Below are positions 47,101-60,045 of a DNA stretch of 64,000 nt, one piece after another. A program made the translations under genes and the position numbers. The notes under the pieces are model-generated. The model was given only the letters and a program-made list of their open reading frames with translations, searched no databases and had not been told where the DNA came from. The stretch is from Micromussa lordhowensis. Taxonomy: Eukaryota; Cnidaria; Anthozoa; Scleractinia; Lobophylliidae. How positions within the stretch are numbered: position 1 is the stretch's first letter; every line of letters starts with the position of its first letter. Location of the stretch: assembly GCA_964020085.1 (NCBI GenBank), contig OZ026605.1, positions 399,701 through 463,700 of the forward strand, in the 5' to 3' direction.

Positions 47101-49084
47101 GATAGAACAGCTCTCACGGATTCAAGAAATCAAAAGCAGTTTACGCTTGCTAGCTCTTCCAAGGCACCACCCTTGCGACCGAAGACAAAGCAATAGTACA
47201 GATTTATTGTCATGGATAATCAAATTGGATTTAAAGGAAATGTGAGGTAACCTACGCAATATCTACACCTTGTAAGGAAGAAAACGAGAGCAGAACAAGC
47301 ATCAACTAATAGTATATAATTTCCGCACTATTGTCATGAATGGAACGGGAAAACCTGATCACTCCCACGATTTAATCAGTGAAATTGAGCACAAATGACC
47401 GAAGATAATTCTTTGTTAGCAGCTTTGGCCATTTCAGCTGTCAACGAGGCAGAACAAATGTCTGCGTTTCTCCCCCGCAATGCAGAGGGGAAAAATATGA
47501 TAATCTGGTGCTTTAATGACTATTGTATTCAGAAAACGGCCGGTGTGTAATGAGGTTATACGAGCACTAATGTAGCGCCTCTGGCCTCGAAGGGTATACC
47601 AAAAGAAATTAAAGACAAACTGGTTTTCTTTTTGTTGCAAGGGTAGTGTATAGCTTCAGGGAATTCAGTAACGAAGTCGCTAAGAAGAAGAAGAAGATTC
47701 AGTTTAACAAAGAGAGCATCGAGACACGGCGGCCGCACAGACATGGCTTTGAAGGTACTAATTAATAAGTTCTTATCTTCAAGGGCTTGGAATCGACATT
47801 TCATTTGTATTATATATAGGCGTTGCGAACGGTTGCGGCTTATCATGCATAACACAGTATTTACCATGGTAGAGAAAAGGGTGAAAATTAGATTGGCTTT
47901 GAGAAACACGGAACGGAACTTTATTAGTTGAATGAAAAAAAACCTCCTCTTCGACGTCAGCTTTTACTTAGATTTTAAATTGAATACAGCAGTGCTCCTG
48001 ACGAAATATTAGCACATAGTCTCCTCTACTTACTATGATTAGCAGAATGCAATGATGAGAAAGGAAACTTGTAAGGGCATACGTGACAGTTCTCTTAAAA
48101 GTCTACTGATTTCGAGGAACAGTTGTTATTTCGAGCAATTACTGTCCATTTTGTGTAAGACTTTATAATTATGCTATTTCAGATACTGTGATATGTAATT
48201 ACCTTTCATTTCAACAACAGTTCTCTATGTTTTGCTCAGACTGTACTGATAAAATGTCGTTTGATATATTCTTCCATTTAATCTTTACAATGTATCATCG
48301 TTTTTTCTTTAGGACTCGGAAAGCAAAACATTTTTTTTTCTTTTGTCATTGTTATTTTGTAACGATGCCTCTCGCCAAAAGACGCTCAATCTTTAGCAAT
48401 GATTAGAACATTGGCCAGACGGCTTTTAAATTACTAATAACATCTCCAACAAGTTTTTGATTAGATTTTATGGTAATTTTCTGCCCTTCTGAGTAGTTAG
48501 CTACCGAATATGCCTTCTATTTCTTGCGCTTAAGTGTTCTTTAATTTTTCTGTATTTTAGGCCGTTTTCTACTAATATAAAGAAGCTATAAATTGCTATC
48601 ACAACGTCAATGTTAAATGCTAGCTTTTAATAGACCTAAAGTACAACTTAACAGAAGAGTGCTTCTAACTTTAAATGTTATTCTAATTGAAAATTGTTTA
48701 GTCGCTTACAAATTTGAATTGCTGGAAGGCAACTTACCTTAACGGTTCCGACTCGTCGTGTTTTTGTTATTTGGTCATTATGAATTAAGTATCGATAAAC
48801 ACCGGTGATTTAAAAATGCAAATACAACCTGATTTGGTTGTTTGTTTTTTTTTCTTTTCACGCGCTTTCGTTTTGTTTCGCGTTATTACCTACTTCAGCC
48901 AAATGATCGATATTTCAATATTTATTAGCGCTTTCATTAATTTCTGAATTCACTTACATGTATTCATTTATGAATTTTCATTTGAATTGAGTTAAAAGGA
49001 ATAATTTATAGTGACAACCGACAAACGGTCAGTGTTAGAAAACGAATGTTTTTGTAAATGAATTAAGCCATGGGGAAGTGCTGC

Positions 49085-49410
49085 CTGGAAAAATGTAGAT
49101 TAGTAATATTTCAAACCCGAGAGAGCGTGTTTTACCACACGACATTTCCGAACACCGTGAGGAGGATTAAAAACACAACGCGCGGCGCAATATTTTTGAC
49201 AAACCTTGAGATTTTGGGAAATATGGTAAAACGCTGCGTCGAGTGTTTTCAATCGAAGCTCAAACTAAGGAGAAAACAGAGAACTAATATTGTATAAATC
49301 TATGCTAATTAAGATTAGATATATCAAAACACCATCACGGTTGTGGTTTCCTTTGTCTAAACTCGATGAATCATTAATTTAAAGTTTGAGAAATTATCTC
49401 AATAAGTATT
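49085..49410 (+). repeat. Dispersed 320 bp repeat (copy 2)
   Basis: It is collinear with 20815-21135. Shared landmarks include GAACACCGTGAGGAGG, AACGCGCGGCG, CGTCGAGTGTTTT, ATCTATGCTAATTAAGATTAG and ACTCGATGAATCATTAAT. Confidence 0.65.
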
Positions 49411-50189
49411 GATTGTTCTTGAGGCAAGACCTTTTCCGAATATTTTCGATGGTATCCAGATTTCATGCGAAGAACCTCATGTCAATCATACATAGCAACT
49501 CCACCGCCAGTTAATTGAAGGTTGCTATCGGTTGATGTCAGTTAGTCGAAACGGTGAAGCGGAGAGCATGCACTTCTTTATTCTTTAGGTATGACATAGT
49601 GGTTGATTTGTAAAAACATAATAATATCGGTGTAAAATGACTAACTGAATGGTTTGTTTCGAATGCTCGAAAAACCGCGTTCGCAATCCAATTGGGTGCC
49701 TACTTTCCCGTGAGCAAATTAGATGGCGATTTAATCAAGTACGGAGTTCAACTGGCTTCGAAGGCGCGCCTTGCACGTTGCACGTTGTTCAGATTAAGGC
49801 GGGGGTAAACGTGAATTTAAGTGAAATTTTGGTAAGTTTAAAGAGAGGTTGAAAGGGAAAAAAAAAGGGTTATGGAACACCACCAGACAGTTGCCCGACC
49901 GCACAATGGCACTCCATTTTAAAACAACAACAAATCTTCCAAATTTCCTATTTCCATCAATTTTACTATTCCTTTGAGAAAAACTATTTTTCTCCAAAAA
50001 TACCTAAGAATCACCAAAAAATTTACAAAACAACCCAAAACATAGATATGTGAGATGAGCAGAGAGATTCTTGATTGCTTGAAACGTAAACAAGATATTT
50101 GCATTAAAAACATAATACCCAGCCAAAATACGGCTTTCATGTTTCCCCCCGCCTTAAGCGTCCAGCTCTCAGCGCTGGCCAGGCTGCCT

Positions 50190-50275
50190 CAATATTCCTA
50201 GTCGATCAATGATGCGGAAACTGAAGCCCGGTCTGACCTGGAAGGCCCTCTAGCCTTACAGACAGACTTTAACCA
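50190..50275 (+). repeat. SINE 3' fragment
   Basis: AATATTCCTAGTCG, then ATGCGGAAAC and CTGGAAGGCC, matches the 3' half of the SINE at 8335-8640 (AATATTCCTAGTCGCTTCATG). The tRNA head is absent. Confidence 0.6.
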
Positions 50276-51270
50276 CTTCTTGCTCTTTGATGAAAAGTTA
50301 ATTGAGTGTCCTGAAACACAAACACGAAAAAATTACGATGGCGATCAGACCAAACGAAAACAGCACAATGAGCCAATAAGAACTCGGACACCACACTCGA
50401 TATACTGACTTCAAGCGCGGGAAACCGCGTGAGACGATGTCGCGATTGGTTTAGGCCTGCGTCTGATTGGTTGAACAGGCAGTGGCACTGGCGCGAAGGT
50501 TGTTTACCATTCACCCAAACATTCCGGAAAATTGGCGGTCAGAATATTAATGGTTAGACAATTTTGGCTCGCACGACCGGAAAATTTTTTTGAATAAACA
50601 GAACGTCTTGAAAGGTAGTCAAAAATTTCCAACCGAAATATCCGAGTGGAACTGAGCATTTGCAATTCTTTACCGCCATCTTGGAATTATGATCAGGTCG
50701 AACTCTCTCTTTCGGTAAATTGGAGTTTGTTTGAGTGAATGGCAAATGACCAATCCGAACTTTCCATCAGGCAATTTTGCTTTCCATTTGTACAAACAGT
50801 TGTTGACGAACGAACTGCTTTCTCCATGTAAATGGTAAACAACCGAGGTGTCTGAACTAATCATCGACTAAAGTGGAGAGTTTTTCAATTTAGACTCAGT
50901 GAAATCAGTTTCAAATTGCTTGGGTTTTGCTTTACCACTTTCTATGAGAAGTTAAAAGAAAACTTGCAGCTCGTAGACCATGAATGATACTTATTAATCC
51001 GGAGATGAAATTCCTACTAGATGTGAACTCACACAGGCGATTTCCGAATAATATACACTACCATATGTTTTCTTGTAATATGCGGTTCAAATAATGCTGG
51101 CCTGGGCTCAATGTAATCTGTTACAATCTTGTCTAACTTGGACCACCCATACGCATTTCAATAGCTTTCTAGTATTTATTCATTCTTCTTTCTTTTTTAG
51201 ACATTAGTAGACCAGGTTCATTCTACTTGCATGCATCTGTAAGTTTGCATGTGACGAAAAGCGAATTTTA

Positions 51271-51816
51271 TTAATATTGTTTCTTATTTTCCGGCGCCAA
51301 TGTGCGAAATCGCTTTTTCCTATGTTTATTTACTTTCCCTGTAGTTGAAGCGTGGTTGACAGACAAAGTGACGCACGTGAACCCACGTTTCCCTGAAACC
51401 AACGCGTCAAAGTTTCCAAAAAGGTCAAATAGCTGTTGACAAACACGCTTCCGAAAGTTCTCGCTAGTCCAAATACCTTCATATTTTGTCTGCACGCGAT
51501 GAGAATTTCTTAAAATAGCTTCCAATGTACGTGGATACATGGCGCATCTTACGTCAAATTCTGCGGGGGATCCATTTTGCGACGATGTTGAAGTGTCTGC
51601 GTTAAAGATTTTCCGGGGCAGAACGGCTAAAAGATTTCTATTATCTATCGACTCAGTCAAATTAACCCTTTGCCAAGGAGCACATTCTACATTCCCTGTC
51701 AGTCTTCGAATTAACTCTTTCGTCAGCTTTCTTATCATGAATCTCGTCTGCACGCGAGGTTGCTCCTTAATTAACTTCCTGAAGTCGAAATGAATCTTCT
51801 GCTTTATAGCTTTCAT
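51271..51816 (-). CDS. Unidentified 181 aa ORF
   Basis: The longest unassigned ORF in the gene-poor region. It runs from ATG (51816) to TAA (51271), with a stop codon directly before the ATG. The protein is basic, with four cysteines (in NVECAPW, DVRCAMYP, KRVCQQL, GFTCVTL) and a Lys/Arg-rich end (KVNKHRKKRFRTLAPENKK). I recognise no domain, signal peptide or membrane segment in this frame. AG dinucleotides near the 5' end (such as TTCAG at about 51784) could act as a splice acceptor, so it may be the last exon of a spliced gene with an upstream signal-peptide exon. It may also be chance or an old mobile element. Its first codons lie next to the triplicated repeat at 51787-52110. Confidence 0.3.
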   Translation of the reverse strand: MKAIKQKIHFDFRKLIKEQPRVQTRFMIRKLTKELIRRLTGNVECAPWQRVNLTESIDNRNLLAVLPRKIFNADTSTSSQNGSPAEFDVRCAMYPRTLEAILRNSHRVQTKYEGIWTSENFRKRVCQQLFDLFGNFDALVSGKRGFTCVTLSVNHASTTGKVNKHRKKRFRTLAPENKKQY

Positions 51817-52110
51817 TCAACACACTACAGTTTCATCCACAGACTTAACAGTTATGATTGTACTTATGTATTGTGCAACAGAAAGCCTCTTACCACATAA
51901 AAGAATTGCTTAAAAGCTTTCAATATGAAAGGACACACGCTAGTGTTTCACCCAGAAACAAATTGGACTCACCTTGAACGGCATAGCAATCAGTACCACA
52001 GTGAAAGTTGTGCTAATTAGCTTTCATTTGAATGGTCACACACTAAGGTCTCATCCACAGAGCTAAAAGGTAGAAGCACTTTGTGCAGCATTAAAAACAG
52101 CAACACATGA
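51787..52110. repeat. Three degenerate copies of a roughly 115-130 bp unit
   Basis: AGCTTTCATT-like words at about 51806, 51920 and 52020 are each followed by ACACACTA or ACACGCTA and then TTTCATCCACAGA or TTTCACCCAGAAA. Copies 1 and 3 share a further TGTGCA-CAG word. The divergence suggests an old tandem triplication. Confidence 0.55.
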
Positions 52111-52130
52111 AAAGCTCTTAACAACACTGA

Positions 52131-54170
52131 GTTCAATCGAGGTCATGCATAACAGATTTTTAAGATTGACGATTAAGAGTGAATGTACTTGACTTGTGTT
52201 GTATGAATCCGCCAGGCTTAGTCTTTCAAGAACATTTCAAGTGTGCGCGCGTGGAACAATTCTTGTGCGTCCTTCTGTACCATAAATGCACCTTCTGTCT
52301 TACATTTGTCCCCTTTGTGAATGGAAGGTAACAGATAGATGGGGCTTTGAGTGGATTTCGCTCGTCAAGCTTAGCATGACTTTCGATTTTGACCTTAAAG
52401 AGCAGCCATTTCATGCAGACCGTGTCACATTTGATATGCTCAATTGACAGCACTCTACTTGAAATTGGGTTTTAAAGAGCCATCATTCCCAATGATGGAC
52501 AAGCAATCAATTTATTGCAGAGTAATTTACTCTTTTTTCACTCTGTACTTTTACATAACTAGTATGATTTGATAAAATACCACTCATAACAGTCAGAAAC
52601 AAGAACCAAACCTCTGGCCATGGAATAGAACCATGCTTTACTCGGTCCACCGAAAAAACGGTCTTGTCTGAGACACTTTCAACGAAATATGGTGCAGAAA
52701 TGACTCAAGCCTGAAACAGACAGAAAACATTGTTTCCTTTTTCTGGCATCAAACACATTTGATTTTCACATTTTTATGGGTATCACAACTTTTCTCAGAT
52801 TCATTCATGTGTAAAGCTTCATATATGGAAATGCCACTCAAATGTCCAAAAAGATATTTTGTAAATCAGATAATCGGGATATCTTGAAGAGTGCATCGTT
52901 TTAATTTGGACATAACGTGTCACCTCTATGTTATCTGAATAATTCTAAGCTTGTACCAGAGAAAACATTTTGAGGAAATGTGATCTTGAGAAAACTGACT
53001 AGCCCTCGATTTGATAAGGGTTTGAAGCCTACACAGCAGCAAAGTCACGAAACAACGTTTTCAATTTGAAAGAACATTTCGTTTAAATAGAATATAGAAG
53101 CAAACAAAGCGATTCTCGTGCCTCAGATTTGTACTGAAATTACGAAATAGAAATCTCGGTTTATGCAGCAAAGTCGAGAACATTGTAAAGATGGCAGACA
53201 TACTTGAAGACTGTTGACTTTGGGCAACATTATCAGAAATGGTCAGCCTTGTACGACGAGAGAAACTGCATATTTGTTTAAAAATCCTGCTTATTGACAA
53301 ACATATTCAGTTATTAGACAGTTTCTTACAACTTGGCTGTCTTCATTCAGAAATATACTTAAGTTTAGTCATTCCCTCCAGAAACCGGCGAGAAATATCT
53401 TGCAATAATATTACTGACTTGGCAACAACCTTTCTAGATAGATTGAAAATTTATCAGACAAAAATTTTTCCTCATTTTTCAAGAAAATGTGATAGGGAAT
53501 GCTTGTGTATTGACTAGGCCGGAAACGGAAGAAAGGAAGTCTGTAGTCAAGGTAAACAGTGGATAAAAATACAATTTTATTCACAGCTCGACGCGTGCCT
53601 GCAATATGTTCCTCGAAAATTGGACTAATAATTAATGATTTTTTTCCAAGACTCATTATCTTCTTAGTCTGTCAGTCTGCCAAACTTCACTAATTAAAAG
53701 ACACTACCAAACTAAAGAGACTGACAAAGGTAGGATTGCATGTCGATATCAAATAATCGCCTGAAACCACGAAATCCACATCCTGAAATAATTAGCTTGC
53801 ATTCCAAAGTGCCTTGTTTAGTTGACGGATCAGGTGGTTTCAAGCGTAATTGGAATAACTGAGACCACGGTTCTAAGAGATAACAGAATCGCGAAGGCAA
53901 CACCCACTTCACTCCTACAAACGATAAACGAGCAGGAATCTTCCATCAAAAGTTGACGACAAGCAAGTGTTTGAAAGCTCTATAGTTTGATCACTGTTCC
54001 TCTGCATGCAAGCGAAAGGAAAGCGGGTTTATTTGAAGTGTACAAACTGAGTGATATTTCCTAACGCAGTGGAAATAGAGGGTCAACAGTCAAACATTCT
54101 GCGGTCGTTTTTCCCAGATGAGGGTCGCAATAACAAGCGGGGAATATACGGGAAGTGACGGAAGATGAGA
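52131..54170. other. Intergenic region upstream of the Trunk-like gene
   Basis: No gene is supported. The ORFs (53239-53517 and 53411-53656) overlap on opposite strands and lack features. Regulatory sequence for the downstream gene is likely here but not recognisable. Confidence 0.4.
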
Positions 54171-54174
54171 AAGA

Positions 54175-54188
54175 TATAATATATAATA
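54175..54188 (+). promoter_or_regulatory. TATA-like box of the Trunk-like gene
   Basis: TATAATATATAATA lies about 67-80 bases upstream of the inferred start codon at 54255. Transcription would begin near 54205-54215, leaving a short 5' leader. The region is AT-rich, so chance is possible. Confidence 0.4.
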
Positions 54189-54254
54189 GCTTGGGTTAAC
54201 AAAAAACGTTTACAGAAATAGGTTCCATCCACAACTTGCAAAGAAACCACAATC

Positions 54255-57200
54255 ATGGCAAACGACCTCTTACAGGTGAGAGAGATTCTAATTATTATTT
54301 TTTGATTAATTAATGGGCGTTTATATTTCAAGTGTGTTTGAGGATTTTGTTGTTTTAACCAACACGTAAAGGATTATTTAGTGCTGATTGCAAATATTCG
54401 TCGGCCTCGCTTTCACACATACCTAAACACGAATGTAAAGGGTTCAATTCTGTGCAGTTTTATAGCTAAATTTCTCGTAGAAGAGGGGTGAAAATAAGCC
54501 GGTTAAATTACATTACAGATCACTAAGATGGACTTTCATCTTAACATTTTCGCAGCTTTTTGTTCTTCAACTAATTGTTAGCCAGTTACTTTTCAAAAAT
54601 GTTCCATATCAGTTAGAATCATTCCTATATATAATAGCTTTATTGTAATTCTTGTAATGAAAACTAAACATTACTAAAACATAGTTTATGCAATTTCTGT
54701 AAATCGCAAATCTTTACAATAAAACGATAGGACAACTAGAAATTTTCTAGAATTTTTCTAACTGAAAGCTCACTTCTCTATGAAATTTTGCTCTAAATGT
54801 CCCAGCATATTTTAAATTAATAATTGGATGTCATGGTGGTTTCTCATTCGGCAAATGCCATAGACAACAACAGTCCAATATTGCTACCTGCCAGCAGGCG
54901 ATTCAAACTATCAATAAAAAACGATGGTCTTGATCATATATTATAGATTAAGAGAAAGCACTACGGCAACTCAACAACATGCAAACAACAACAGACTTAT
55001 TACAAGAGTTCTGCGTTGTATTTTAACGTACAGGGTTTGTAGTTACCTATCACAATGCTGGCAGCATCAAAATAATAGAGGAATATAACTTAGCTAAAGG
55101 AGGATTATGCAGGATTAAGGTTTAAGAAGGATCCTATATAGAGTATTGCATAACAAACATGATCGATTTTCTAATTCTTACTCAGTGAAATCGAAATTCG
55201 ATTTCAATGATATCAATGTTCAATGTTAAAGTTGTGTCATTCTCAAACACATCAAGATTAATCTGTAATCTCAAACAATATTAACCATTTCATCTGCCAT
55301 TTCAAATCCTTTTTTAGCTTCGCATACGACAGGAAATTATTATTTTCAAGCTTGTAACGGGTATAGTGATTATCGGGGTGTTGACGAAAAGCGGCAACAC
55401 AAAGTCGTTACATAAGAACGTAATGAGCAGGACGAATTCTTAGCACGTGCGTTGTACATTATCTTCGTACATTTACAAGACGTCCTCTATTAAATTACAA
55501 CTTAAACTTCTGGGTGCTACCAAATACCCGATTAAAATTTCTGTTTTTGCTTTATGTTCTTCAATGGATGGGGCAAATCATGGCAAAAAATGCCGTTATC
55601 TGTTTTTATTTGGACATAAATGTATTCTTAACAGATTCAATTATAAGATACATCGAGAAGTAAACTGAATTTAGCCATATATTGTAGTCACGTTTTGGTT
55701 AAATATTAATTCATGCGTTTTAGCCTCAACATTGACGGAACCGTTAATTTTCACAGAACTTCTCCGGAAAGTGACGTTGAACTTCAGATAGATAATAGTC
55801 TGACAAACTTGTCATTGTCAAGCGTGAGTAGAATTTGCTACCTAAGGGCTAGAAAGATAAGGGTGCCCTTTTTAAAAGTTCGCGAATAACGCTTAACGTC
55901 TTTAAGCTTACTACAGTATTTTTCTCTTATGGTATGCCAAGATTTAGTTCAAACATAAATGCATTGACCTGGGTAATTTGGAACATCATCTCGTCTAGTT
56001 TCGTGAGGTATCTCACGTGTTTTGGGGCCGCCCTGACGCCTCGTTTCTGACCCAAACCCACAGTCTGATTGACGACGTCAACATTTCCTCAACCGAAACA
56101 ATTAAATAATTAAAGTAGCGCGCGAACTGTAGCTTTCTTCTCACGTTTAGCACGCAAAAAGAAAATTCGTAGTCACTTCTAAGTGACCGAGTCACTGCCC
56201 CATAACTTAGCTTCGTGTCTAAAGAATAAAACAGCAAAAACAAGCTAATAATTTGGGGAAAACGAAAATAGATAGGGAGAATGAATCTCGTTCACTTTTC
56301 ATCTCTTAAAGATCGCCTCGAGTCATAAATTCATTAAAAGCAGATTTCATTAAAAAGACAACAATCAGTTGGGGCAACTTAAAACAAGCAGGATGTTTCT
56401 TGTTGATTGCGATCTTTGACTGATAGAGAGGGTCAGAAGGTTTTTACATTAAGGAACAAACAACATTAGCAGCTCACCCACGAGTATAGTACATAGATAA
56501 AGAATTGACATGATTTAGCAAGGAGGGGCTGGATATATGTGAGCCCGGTGTGTTTAGTTGCTTGCACTGCGCATGCATGTTTCCTCTTGGGTATCTTTAG
56601 GACCCATACCGACCATTATAGATGGAAATTTCGATAGAGTTGTCGGGTTCCTGTACAAGCCAGAGTTAATGATGATTTTATCACGAGAGACCTTTCCGCC
56701 AAATCGGATCCACCACAATTTGTTATCAATCAGGAACGTCCGCAATGAGAACCTCACGAAATTCGACTTCTTTTTCACGGCAATCGGTTGCCGTGGCCTC
56801 AAATTCGTACTATGTTGCGTCAAATAGCTGCATTTAGTGCGCTTTGTTGGTTGGAGAACCACAGTTCTTTGCAAGCTTTTGTGGCTTTCAATAGCTAGGG
56901 GTTATAGAAAGTGTGTAAAGGACTTACAAAAAGGAAAATGTTAAGGTTGAAAATTTTGATGTGGGGTATTTGAAGTGTACGCATTTTGATCATGTTTCCG
57001 TGAAGTACAGAAAAGCGTGACTGTCGGGCTTTCTTAAACAATTCTGGGGAAGCTGAAGCAAACCACAACGGCAACGGAAAACAGATCCGGATCACCAAAA
57101 AGGGTTAAAAATAAGTATTAAAATGCCTCTGCACGTGTGTAAGAACGTTATATAACGTTTGCCAATTAACAAAGTCACGGCATGGTTCAGTCCCGGTGTA

Positions 57201-58961
57201 CCGGTAAATAAGAACTGATTAAAAGAGCAAACCATGTAATACAGCAAACGAATGACTCCTAAACAAAGAAAATGCATGGATTGAGCGGTTCAATTTAGTT
57301 CGGTAATCGAACCCAATCGAACTCACACAAAAATAATTGGACAATCGAACTAAATCGAACTTTTGATTTCTGAAGTCTTGTTTTTTCGAGACATCAGGAC
57401 ACAGCCAAATTCAGCGTTTTCGGCAGAGGGGTCTTTGAACACAACGAGAAAGTTTCAGTTGGCTTGGAAATTTCGCAGAGGCACTGCTGGACACACAGAT
57501 AGTTCTGACCTGCTATCTTGAAATGTCGTTGTACAGACGCCGAGAGTTCACGTTACATAATTAGAAATAAATTATTATTAGTTATGGTTGTGCCTTGTTA
57601 TCGTTCTATGGTCGACGTTGGTCTTTTTTGTAATAAATACATTCTGCCCGCACGCCTAGCTGGTGGTCTTTGTGATCTCCGCCGCTGATCAGAACGCAAG
57701 AAAGACGGCTATCTAGAAGATTCGGTCTCTCCACAAATATCTTGCAAAATCTCCTTGGCCGGGTTGTTCAAAGCCCGATTAAGCTAACCCAGGGCTAGCG
57801 AGAATTTTGATTTGAGTTTTGCAACTTTACGGAGAGGTTTTCTGTTTATATTGTTTGGCCTTCTCATTTTAATTTGAATAATCTCAAGCTAAACAAAATA
57901 TAGGAAGCGAAAAACATTAAAATCTAAGAAAAATCAATGCTTCGGTTAACTTTTAATCCGGAAATTCTCAAAAAAAGTTGTAAATATCCCGATTTTTTTT
58001 CTAAATTTCTCTATTTAAAAGAAACACACACATAGATAAACTGATTGAAAGTCACTTATAGGACTTCAGGAAGAAGATGCTTCCAGCATCCATCCTATTG
58101 GAAAATTGCTGCTTTATCGCTTTTAGTGATATGGAATATATTTCGAGTGGGAAATTGCTGAACTGGATTGTTTGTGGCATAAAACTGAGCATGCTTCAAG
58201 GAAATAGTAAGAAAAAAATGGCTAAGCCAAATAAATTCTAAATATCTCGCAATCTCGGAATCTCAAAAAAATATCCAGATAAGACACAAACAGCAGTGAT
58301 TAATGGCCCAAGAACGAAAGTATTTACAATATCCAGATATTTGTGAAAAGGCCTACAGAAGATTATAAATTGCTTATAACTTCTTCCTTTTCTTTCTTCA
58401 CAGTTATGGTTGCTTCTAACAATAGGTCTGTCTGTGGTAACGTTTAGATCAGAGGTAGGAGCGGCCACCTTTTCCGTTTTCAAAAAAAGACCCGACAAAG
58501 ACTGTCAGCCTGTCAAACGTGACTTACTGAGGCAGCAGCTCGGCAGCGCATACAATCAACGCTACATGGCCATGGACGACGAAGACCTTTACTACAAAAC
58601 CAACCAATCACCGCCACAGGGACACGAACACGTGACCAAACGGAACATAACCAAGAGATCCAGCTCAATCAACATCGATCAGATCACCGACCCGACCCCC
58701 TGGACGTGCGAGACAAGTAATATCTGGATAAACTTGGGCCAGGGATTTTTCCCTCGTCACGTGAGGGCGGTCACGTGCTCGAGTGCGAAATGTTGGTTTG
58801 GACACTTTCAATGTCGACCGAAGTTTTACAAAATCCAAGTGCTGAGGAAGAAAGTTGGCGTTTGTTTAAAAGTGTCCACCGGCTCGGGGAGCCCTCGTTG
58901 GCAAGACTTTTGGGAAGAAGATGAAAAAGATATTCCCGTGGACTGCGAATGCGGCCATTAA
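54255..58961 (+). CDS. Secreted Trunk/Noggin-type cystine-knot protein
   Basis: Two exons. 54255-54275 codes MANDLLQ and ends at CAG|GTGAGA. 58404-58961 follows TTCTTTCTTCACAG and reads LWLLLTIGLSVV onward to TAA, phase 0. The protein is 192 residues. The junction assembles a signal peptide (about 1-22), which strongly supports the join. A spacer follows with two dibasic sites (K86-R87, K91-R92) around an NIT glycosylation sequon, as expected of a processed precursor. The C-terminal domain (about 107-192) holds seven cysteines (109, 132, 137, 144, 161, 188, 190) and PWTC, INLGQGFFPRHV, CWFGHFQC and CEC, the pattern of the Trunk/PTTH group, related to Noggin. An eighth cysteine (41) lies in the spacer. 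In insects Trunk activates the Torso receptor kinase; the receptor in this animal is unknown. Whether it is closer to Trunk or Noggin needs a tree. Confidence 0.8.
57293..57370 (+). repeat. AATCGAACT-type repeat (copy 1)
   Basis: It contains TTAGTTCGGTAATCGAACCC, AATCGAACTCACACAAA and AATCGAACTAAATCGAAC. A longer copy is at 60046-60240, in the same orientation, on the other side of the Trunk-like exon 2. Confidence 0.65.
57757..57960. repeat. Dispersed GGGTTGTTCAAAG repeat (copy 2)
   Basis: It starts GGCCGGGTTGTTCAAAGCCC and continues ATTAAGCTAACCC. It aligns with 17599-17800. The right end (TTCGGTTAACTTTTAATCCGG) is partly inverse to the left end. Confidence 0.65.
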
Positions 58962-59013
58962 TGTTGAGTTGTAGATACTAAATTAACTTATACTGTTTGT
59001 GAAATGATAAATT

Positions 59014-59019
59014 ATTAAA
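59014..59019 (+). terminator. Possible poly(A) signal of the Trunk-like gene
   Basis: ATTAAA, the commonest variant signal, lies 53 bases past the stop codon of the Trunk-like gene. Confidence 0.35.
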
Positions 59020-60045
59020 CATTTTATTGAACTCATTCAGATGTGCTGGTATTAAGCTCCACAGTAACAACTTCGTGTACTTGTCACGACCCTCGTAAAT
59101 TCTAAAAAGTAACAACTTCTGATCACTACCCGCCCGCAAACATATCTTCACTTGTTATGAAAAACGCAATGAAAATAGCATCTACGACAAGCTATCTACG
59201 AACAAGAGAAAATGAGGCTCTTGGTACGAACCAAGCCGTGTCGACTAATTTTTAAATGACTCTTTTACAACTTCTTTTCTCCCTTTTTGTTTTAGGTATA
59301 TTGAGCGAACACTGTTACTTTTGCAAAATGTTTCTTGATTTTATTAGATGGAACGACCCGTACATTTGTGGTATTTTAGCAAGCCTAAAGTTAATTCCTG
59401 AAAGTTGCCATCAACGGAAAGAAGCGATAGGTAATGGCAGCTACCAAGTTCAAACTAGCGAGAGTAGTTACTTTCGGAATTTTACGGTAAATAATACGGC
59501 CAGGCAAGGAGAGATATTGCCAACGGTGGCGATTGCCAGTTTCCTTTTCTGCAGTGAAGCTTTTAATTTTCAGTTTGATACGCGAAAAATCCTCGTCATT
59601 GGATCGTGCTACCTGCTATCTCTTGCGCTTTTTTCAACGAATCGAAATACAGTTCACAATAACACTACGAGGTCGAATTTAGTACCACACTGGAACGTTC
59701 CAACAACTGATAAATAACCGAGTTAACTAATCGCTTGTCAGCATAACCACTGATCGATTATGAGGTAAACATACAATCTTATTGGCTACACAAGGGCCGT
59801 GTATCGACAGAAGACAACAGGATGTGGTCAATTATTGAAAATATTTTAACGTTGCGTTAGAAGATAAGCGATTACCGATTGAAGGTCCGCTCTCAGTTTC
59901 CTACGAAAACATAGACTTAACGGACGTTTTCGTGAAATTTCCGAAATAAATATCTTATTTTTCGAGGCTTGAGTTACTTCAGTATAACTCGTGTTTTTCG
60001 TGTTTTTTAGACCATATAACATGATCCTTGGTCAAGTGAATTAAC

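Larger units (their letters stand above)
44134..51270. other. Gene-poor AT-rich stretch
   Basis: I see no supported gene in these 7 kb. It contains an (AAG)n run (47685-47697), a dispersed repeat copy (49085-49410) and a SINE fragment (50190-50275). Homopolymer T and A runs are common. The ORFs are short and without domains. Confidence 0.5.
54276..58403 (+). other. Intron of the Trunk-like gene
   Basis: This 4.1 kb intron holds the GAACT-type repeat at 57293-57370 and copy 2 of the GGGTTGTTCAAAG repeat at 57757-57960. ORFs at 55447-55668 and 56554-56874 have no visible domains. The rest is AT-rich and unrecognised. Confidence 0.6.

Noticed and set aside
56554..56874. Overlapping ORFs on both strands in the Trunk-like intron
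   Set aside because: The + strand frame looks slightly gene-like, but I could not match it to any family and no splice context fits; a decayed pseudogene remains possible.
59256..59717. 153 aa + strand ORF downstream of the Trunk-like gene, starting with a hydrophobic stretch
   Set aside because: The start resembles a signal peptide, but the rest has no cysteine pattern, domain or promoter, and the AT-rich context makes such ORFs common.
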